DNA from: Pseudomonadota bacterium
GTDB lineage: Bacteria > Pseudomonadota > Gammaproteobacteria > Steroidobacterales > Steroidobacteraceae
Length of the DNA: 18,225 nt
Direction: 5' to 3'
NCBI GenBank assembly: GCA_947454665.1
Contig: CANGMU010000020.1
Coordinates: 1 to 18,225, forward strand
Shown here: positions 13,676 to 18,225 of the stretch, piece after piece
Position numbering within the stretch: position 1 is the stretch's first letter
How the letters are laid out: each line of letters starts with the position of its first letter
Position numbers and translations under genes: made by a program
Notes under the pieces: model-generated
The model's database searches: none
What the model saw: the letters and a program-made list of their open reading frames with translations, nothing else
What the model was told of the DNA's origin: nothing

Positions 13676-16354
13676 CTAGCCGCTGTTGCGCAGCGCCGTC
13701 GCGACGGCGTTGATCGACAGCTGGATGCCTTCGACGATTCGCGGGTCGTCTTCGCCCGCGCGATGTCGCTTGAGCAGCTCCACCTGCAGCAGGTTCAACG
13801 GCTCGATGTAAGGCAGGCGCAGTCGGATCGATGCTTCAAGGGCAGGCTGGTGTTCCAGCAGGCGCGACTGGCCGCTGAGGTCCAGCAGGACATCCCGCGT
13901 CGAATACCAGGCGGTTTCGATCTCGCCGAAATACTTCGCGGCCATTGCCGGATCTTCCACGAGCGTGAGGTAACGCCTCGCGATCGCGAGGTCAGTCTTC
14001 GCGAGCACCATCTCCATGTTGTCGAGCGTCGCGCGGAAGAAGGGCCAGCGCGCCGCCATCTCGCGCAAGAGACCCCGATCCCCGAAGGTGGCGAGCGCAT
14101 TGCCCGCGCCATACCAACCGGGAAGCATCACGCGCGCCTGTGCCCAGCTGAATACCCAGGGGATGGCGCGCAGGTCCTCGATGCGGTCGGATTTCGTGCG
14201 GGAAGCCGGGCGCGAGCCGATCTTCAGCGTCGCGATCTCCCGCAACGGAGTCATCTCCCGGAAGAAGGTCTTGAAGCCGTCCGTGCCATAGACGAGGCCG
14301 CGATACGCATTGAAGGCATCGCGTGAGATGACGGACATCGCGCCGGCGAAACGGTCGAGGTCCGCAGCGGGCAGGGCCGGCGGTTCGAGCGAAGCCAGAA
14401 GCGTGGCTGCGGTCATCGCCTCGAGGTTCGCTGCTGCACTTTCAGGCGTGCCGTATTTCGCAGCGATGACTTCGCCCTGTTCGGTGATGCGGATGCGACC
14501 CTGCACGGTGCCAGCGGGCTGCGCACGGATCGCCGCGAAAGCCGGACCGCCGCCGCGACCCACCGAACCACCCCGCCCGTGGAACACCTGCAGGCGCAGG
14601 CCGGCCGCTTCGGTCACCGCAGAGAGCGCGCGCGTGGCCTGATGCAGGCTCCATACGGAGGTGAGATAACCGCCGTCCTTGTTCGAGTCGGAATAACCGA
14701 CCATCACTTCCTGGTGACCACGTCGTCGCGCTGCCGCGCCGGATTCCGGCCACTCAAGCCAGGGCCGCAGGATGTCGGGTGCGCGCTCCAGGTCGCCGAT
14801 CGTCTCGAACAGCGGCACCACGCTGATGGCGCAGGCGGCCGTATCCGACGCGCGGTAGATGCCGGATTCTTTCAGCAGCACCAGCACCTCGAGCAGGTCC
14901 GACAGGCTCTCGCACTTGGAGATGATGTAGGTCGTGATGCACTCAGGCCCGAAGCGTCCATGGGCCGTGGCTGCGGCCTGCACGATGGCCAGTTCCGAGC
15001 GGGTCTCGTCGCTGTAGTGGGCATAGGGGCTGGCGAGCAGTCGGTTGTTGCTCAGTTCCTTGCGCAGCAACGCGACACGGTCGGCTTCATCCAGCAAGCC
15101 GTAGTCCAGCTCCGCGCCGGCGATGCGCAGCAGTTCACCCACCACGCGCGCATGCACGTCCGAGTTCTGCCGCAGGTCCAGCGTGGCCAGATGGAAGCCA
15201 CAGGCTTCGATCGTGCGGATCAGCCGACCGAGCGCGCCGCCGCTGGCCAGCAGTCCATCGGCGCCTGCAGCGAGGGAACGTGCGATGGCTGCCAGATCAT
15301 GGCGAAATTCGCGCGGCGAGGCGTAGGGCGTGCCACTGACCGAAGGACGCCGTGCGGGCGCGTCGCCGATGAGCGATTCATAGGTAGCAGCCACGCGCGC
15401 ATAGATGCCGGTTATCGCGCGGCGATAGGGCTCGTCCGATCGCGCAGGATGGTTGTCTCCGCTTACCTCGGCGAGCTGCAGGACTTCGATCGACGGCGTT
15501 GCGAGTTCACTGGAGATCGACAGTTCCGCACCGAGCGCATGGAGCTGCTCGAGGTAATTGCCGAGCACCGCCTGCGCCGAGCTGCGCAGTGCGCCCGCGA
15601 GTGATTCGGCGGTGACATTCGGATTTCCGTCGCGGTCGCCACCGATCCAGCTGCCCAGTCGCAGGAAGCAGCCGGGCCGCTGTGGCAGTAGTCGTTCCCA
15701 ATGCGCATACAGCCGCGGCAACACGGGCAGGAAGACTTCGCGCAGATAGGACAGCGCGATATCGACTTCATCCGCGACGGTGATGCGTTCACGGCGCAGC
15801 GGACGCGTCTGCCACAGCAGCGCGATCTGCCGCAGGATCGCTTGCTCGACCAGGTCGCCGTTCGGCGTTTCGGTCTGGCCCGCATCGCGCAGGCGCATCA
15901 GCGCCGCGATGCGGTTGCGATGATCGAGCATGCTCTTGCGAGCCACTTCGGTTGGGTGTGCAGTGAGTACGGGTACGATGCGCGCCGCTTCGAGCAGTTC
16001 GGCCGCGGCTTCGCGCGGGATGCCCTCGCTGGCCAGCCGGTCGAGGGCGGTGGCCAGATCCTGGCCTGAAGGGTTCGATCCGCCCTGCCGGTCCTCGGCC
16101 AGGTTCGCCAGCATCGAGAACAGCATGAAGCCGCGCACGAAGGCGAGCGTGTCGTCGAGCGAGAGGGCATCCAGGCCACGCCCCAGGGCCGCTGCATCAC
16201 CGAGGCCGCGGTGGCGGTCTACGGAGCTGGCGCGGATGGATTCGATGCGCTCGAAGAGGGCCTGGCCACCATAGGCCCGGATGACATCGCCCAACAGGCG
16301 CCCCAGATAGCGGATGTCGGCGTTCTGCGTGATCGGTCGCGGTGCAGGGGACAC
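13676..16354 (-). CDS. ppc: Phosphoenolpyruvate carboxylase
   Basis: Carboxylates phosphoenolpyruvate with bicarbonate to oxaloacetate, replenishing the TCA cycle; cytoplasmic tetramer in known members. The protein is 892 residues, against 883 in E. coli. The catalytic His133 is in VLTAHPTEVARKS. Lys559 is in GYSDSNKDGGY. The glycine-rich loop FHGRGGSVGRGG is at 591-602, with R594 and R600 at the places of E. coli R581 and R587. The C-terminus is RNSG, where most bacterial enzymes end in NTG; this conservative change at the allosteric-site tail is worth noting. An in-frame GTG at 16384 exists, but AGGAG at 16361-16365 lies six bases before GTG 16354, so I take the shorter form. Divergent from qorB and not in an obvious operon. 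Confidence 0.97.
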   Translation of the reverse strand: MSPAPRPITQNADIRYLGRLLGDVIRAYGGQALFERIESIRASSVDRHRGLGDAAALGRGLDALSLDDTLAFVRGFMLFSMLANLAEDRQGGSNPSGQDLATALDRLASEGIPREAAAELLEAARIVPVLTAHPTEVARKSMLDHRNRIAALMRLRDAGQTETPNGDLVEQAILRQIALLWQTRPLRRERITVADEVDIALSYLREVFLPVLPRLYAHWERLLPQRPGCFLRLGSWIGGDRDGNPNVTAESLAGALRSSAQAVLGNYLEQLHALGAELSISSELATPSIEVLQLAEVSGDNHPARSDEPYRRAITGIYARVAATYESLIGDAPARRPSVSGTPYASPREFRHDLAAIARSLAAGADGLLASGGALGRLIRTIEACGFHLATLDLRQNSDVHARVVGELLRIAGAELDYGLLDEADRVALLRKELSNNRLLASPYAHYSDETRSELAIVQAAATAHGRFGPECITTYIISKCESLSDLLEVLVLLKESGIYRASDTAACAISVVPLFETIGDLERAPDILRPWLEWPESGAAARRRGHQEVMVGYSDSNKDGGYLTSVWSLHQATRALSAVTEAAGLRLQVFHGRGGSVGRGGGPAFAAIRAQPAGTVQGRIRITEQGEVIAAKYGTPESAAANLEAMTAATLLASLEPPALPAADLDRFAGAMSVISRDAFNAYRGLVYGTDGFKTFFREMTPLREIATLKIGSRPASRTKSDRIEDLRAIPWVFSWAQARVMLPGWYGAGNALATFGDRGLLREMAARWPFFRATLDNMEMVLAKTDLAIARRYLTLVEDPAMAAKYFGEIETAWYSTRDVLLDLSGQSRLLEHQPALEASIRLRLPYIEPLNLLQVELLKRHRAGEDDPRIVEGIQLSINAVATALRNSG

Positions 16355-16483
16355 GGGACTCTCCTGTTTGCAATCGTTTGCCACGGTCTTGCCCAGCTTG
16401 CGCTGCAGGAAGCTTGCCAGAAAGCCCCGTGGTGGCCGCTAATACCGGACACCGCCCGAATCGATGCAGCAAGGAGCACGACG
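16355..16483. promoter_or_regulatory. Divergent ppc/qorB promoter region
   Basis: These 129 bases separate two divergent genes and must hold both promoters. TAATAC (16440-16445) could be a -10 box for qorB, but TTGCCA upstream (16414-16419) is 20 bases away, too far for a good pair. AGCTTGC occurs twice as a direct repeat near 16395-16418; its meaning is unknown. AAGGAG at 16471-16476 is the qorB ribosome-binding site. Confidence 0.45.
16361..16365 (-). promoter_or_regulatory. Ribosome-binding site AGGAG deciding the ppc start
   Basis: On the minus strand AGGAG lies six bases before GTG 16354. The upstream GTG at 16384 has no comparable site, so the shorter ppc reading is preferred. Confidence 0.65.
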
Positions 16484-17386
16484 ATGACTTCGACCGCGAC
16501 CCCCCGGATTTTCGTGACCGGCGCGACCGGCCAGCTTGGCCGCAAGGTGATCGAGGCGCTGCTGCAACGCGTGCCGGCTGAACAGGTCGTCGCGGGCGTG
16601 CGCGATGTGGCCAAGGGCGCGGACCTTGCCGCCAAGGGCGTCGAGTTGCGCGTGGCGGATTACGATCAGCCGGTGACCCTCGCAGCCGCCTTTGCGGGCA
16701 TCGATCGCCTGCTGCTCATTTCCGGCAACGCCGTGGGCCAGCGTGCCCGCCAGCATCAAGCCGTCATCGACGCGGCCAAGGCCGCCGGCGTGAAGCTCAT
16801 CGCGTACACGAGCGTACTGCGCGCCGACATCTCGCAGCTGGGCCTGGCCGTCGAACACAAGGCGACCGAGAACACGCTCGCCGCGAGCGGCGTGCCCTAC
16901 GTCCTGCTTCGCAATGGCTGGTACCTGGAGAATTTCGCGGGTCGCGCACTCGGCGGCCTGGCGACGGGGGAGATCCCGACCTGCGCCGGCGACGGCCGGT
17001 ATGCCGCCGCCACGCGTGCCGATTTCGCCGCGGCCACGGCCATCGTGCTGACATCCGCCGATGGCTATGAAGGCCGCAAGCTCGAACTCGCCGGCAGCAC
17101 CGCCTTCACCATTGCAGACCTTGCCGCGCTGACGAGTCGGCTGGCAGGTCGCCCGGTCGTTGCCCGCAACCTCACGATCGCGGAGTTCGAAGCGGCGCTC
17201 ATGAAGAATGGCCTGCCGGACTTCGTCGCGAAGATCCTGGCGAATTCCGATACGTCGGCTGCGCAGGGCTGGCTCTTCGATGACAGCCGCACGCTCGAGT
17301 CGCTGCTCGGCCGTCCGACGAACGCATTGGAATCGGTGGTCGCCCCGGCTGTGGCGGCGGCCCTGGCTGCGAAGAAGGAGGTCTGA
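16484..17386 (+). CDS. qorB: NAD(P)H:quinone oxidoreductase, NmrA-like (QorB)
   Basis: Reduces quinones with NADPH and is thought to sense or lower redox stress; cytoplasmic, atypical short-chain dehydrogenase fold. The 300-residue protein carries the dinucleotide motif GATGQLG at 13-19, the LLLISGNAVGQRAxQH block, AAGVKLIAYTSVLRAD, LRNGWYLENF, and the late LFDDSRTLESLLGRPT segment. All of these match what I recall of E. coli QorB (YtfG). The catalytic Tyr of classical SDRs is absent, as is normal for this group. ATG 16484 has AAGGAG seven bases upstream. A gene for a secreted protein starts three bases after its stop, so both form a small operon. Confidence 0.93.
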   Translation: MTSTATPRIFVTGATGQLGRKVIEALLQRVPAEQVVAGVRDVAKGADLAAKGVELRVADYDQPVTLAAAFAGIDRLLLISGNAVGQRARQHQAVIDAAKAAGVKLIAYTSVLRADISQLGLAVEHKATENTLAASGVPYVLLRNGWYLENFAGRALGGLATGEIPTCAGDGRYAAATRADFAAATAIVLTSADGYEGRKLELAGSTAFTIADLAALTSRLAGRPVVARNLTIAEFEAALMKNGLPDFVAKILANSDTSAAQGWLFDDSRTLESLLGRPTNALESVVAPAVAAALAAKKEV

Positions 17387-17388
17387 TC

Positions 17389-18225
17389 ATGACGTTCCCG
17401 ATGAAGAAGATCGTTGGCGCGGTGCTGGGCGTCGCGGCACTGGCCCTTCCGGCGCTGGCCACGGCGGCCGACACCCTGCCGGGGCCCGTGACCTGCGACC
17501 GCGCCTGCCTCTATCGCGTGCTGGATGAATATCTCGCCGCGTGGAAGGCGCATGACCCTTCCCGCATCCGCTGGAGTGCGCGTGCGCGGACCAGCGAGAA
17601 CAACGTCGCGCTGCGCGTGGGCGATGGGGCCTGGGGCACGGTCACGGCCCTGGACGGATACGAGATGCGCTTCGCCGACCCGCAGACCGGGCAGGTCGCG
17701 GTCTTCGGCGTCGTGCAGGAAACGAAGACGAAGTCGCCTTATGCGCTGCGGCTGGAAGTCGAGCATGGCGCGATCCGCGAGGCCGAGCTGCTGGTCGTGC
17801 GACCGGAAGATGCGGGCATTCCCTTCGTGACGGCAGATATGCAGCGACGTCCGGTCTTCGAGGAGATGCTGCCTGCTGCGCAGCGTACGCCGCGCGACCG
17901 GATGGTCGCGGCCGCCAACGGCTATTTCGACACGCTGCAACTGAACGACGGCACGCTGCGCACGCAGTTCACCGACGACTGCAACCGCCGCGAGAACGGC
18001 ATGGTGTCGACCAACCGCAAGGACCCGGGCCTCGATCCGATTTGGCGCATGGGCTGCGCGGACCAGTTCCGGCAGGGTGCCTACAAGTACGACGATCGCC
18101 TGCGCGACCGCCGCTTCCTCATCGCCGACGAAGAGCGCGGCATCGTGCTGGCCGGCGGCTTCATCGACCACGAGGGCCGTCTCAAGGAGTTCACGCAGCC
18201 CGATGGCACTGTGCGTGAGTCGCAC
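17389..18225 (+). CDS. Secreted protein of unknown function, possibly NTF2-like (partial, runs off right edge)
   Basis: The first 279 residues are visible with no stop. A Sec signal peptide covers residues 1-26 (M-K-K near the start, a hydrophobic core and ALATA before the likely cleavage). The mature protein begins with a Cys pair (C36, C40) and a helix LYRVLDEYLAAWKAHDPSRI, resembling the opening helix of SnoaL/NTF2-like domains. A similar helix, AAANGYFDTLQLNDG, recurs about 140 residues later, so there may be two related modules. Two further Cys (TDDCNRR, RMGCADQF) could pair in the periplasm. AAGGAGG at 17375-17381 places the start at ATG 17389. It follows qorB by two bases and is probably co-transcribed. 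I do not recognise its function; a SnoaL-like fold is a weak suggestion. Confidence 0.8.
   Translation, partial: MTFPMKKIVGAVLGVAALALPALATAADTLPGPVTCDRACLYRVLDEYLAAWKAHDPSRIRWSARARTSENNVALRVGDGAWGTVTALDGYEMRFADPQTGQVAVFGVVQETKTKSPYALRLEVEHGAIREAELLVVRPEDAGIPFVTADMQRRPVFEEMLPAAQRTPRDRMVAAANGYFDTLQLNDGTLRTQFTDDCNRRENGMVSTNRKDPGLDPIWRMGCADQFRQGAYKYDDRLRDRRFLIADEERGIVLAGGFIDHEGRLKEFTQPDGTVRESH

Noticed and set aside
13694..13709. Perfect 16-base palindrome CGCCGTCGCGACGGCG near the 3' end of ppc
   Set aside because: It encodes conserved ppc residues, has no T-tract in either direction, and is a common by-product of GC-rich codons. It could act as a terminator for the GNAT gene, but nothing supports that.
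16414..16445. Possible sigma-70 promoter TTGCCA/TAATAC for qorB
   Set aside because: The 20-base spacer is too long for a convincing pair, so no promoter is claimed.
16211..16483. N-terminal extension of the qorB frame into the ppc gene
   Set aside because: The extra 91 residues are antisense to ppc and do not resemble QorB. AAGGAG and ATG 16484 give the expected start.

Overview
The window is a GC-rich, gene-dense chromosomal segment with no mobile elements, RNA genes or CRISPR arrays that I can see. The base composition, long-form ppc, qorB, and the mix of a LacI-type gluconate regulator with exported hydrolases suggest a high-GC proteobacterium. A gammaproteobacterium of the Xanthomonadales/Nevskiales/Steroidobacterales kind is my best guess, with low confidence. 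I call 15 protein-coding genes. Two of them (gnd at the left edge and an exported protein at the right edge) are cut by the window.

Bases 1-7784 form a sugar-acid catabolic locus built around one divergent promoter region (3654-3709). Leftward, in tightly overlapping order, run L-idonate 5-dehydrogenase (idnD), a 112-residue unidentified alpha/beta-barrel-like protein, a LacI-family regulator, gluconokinase (gntK) and 6-phosphogluconate dehydrogenase (gnd, partial). Rightward run gluconate 5-dehydrogenase (idnO), a D-2-hydroxyacid dehydrogenase of the 2-ketoaldonate-reductase type, an unusual isocitrate-lyase/PEP-mutase superfamily protein and a spinster-type MFS transporter. Together they give L-idonate -> 5-ketogluconate -> gluconate -> 6-phosphogluconate -> ribulose-5-phosphate, with a side entry from 2-ketoaldonates. 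A LacI-type operator (3682-3695) lies in the divergent promoter. A related one (5473-5490) precedes the lyase gene, and an oddly spaced pair of half-sites (2249-2265) abuts the regulator's own start codon. This points to a self-contained regulon.

Bases 7785-13654 hold extracytoplasmic hydrolases: a leftward exported metal-dependent amidohydrolase, a rightward two-domain M16 zinc peptidase (926 aa), a Tat-exported phosphotriesterase-family protein and a translationally coupled GNAT acetyltransferase. Two tandem hairpins separate the peptidase from the phosphotriesterase homologue. Another hairpin sits between the converging MFS and amidohydrolase genes.

Bases 13655-18225 hold leftward phosphoenolpyruvate carboxylase (ppc), probably starting at a GTG, divergent from qorB (NAD(P)H:quinone oxidoreductase). 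A secreted protein of unknown function follows qorB and runs off the right edge.

The part most likely to be new is the rightward sugar-acid arm. It contains an ICL/PEP-mutase-like enzyme that lacks the lyase Cys motif and has an altered metal motif. It is co-transcribed with an MFS transporter and lies beside canonical idonate/gluconate genes.
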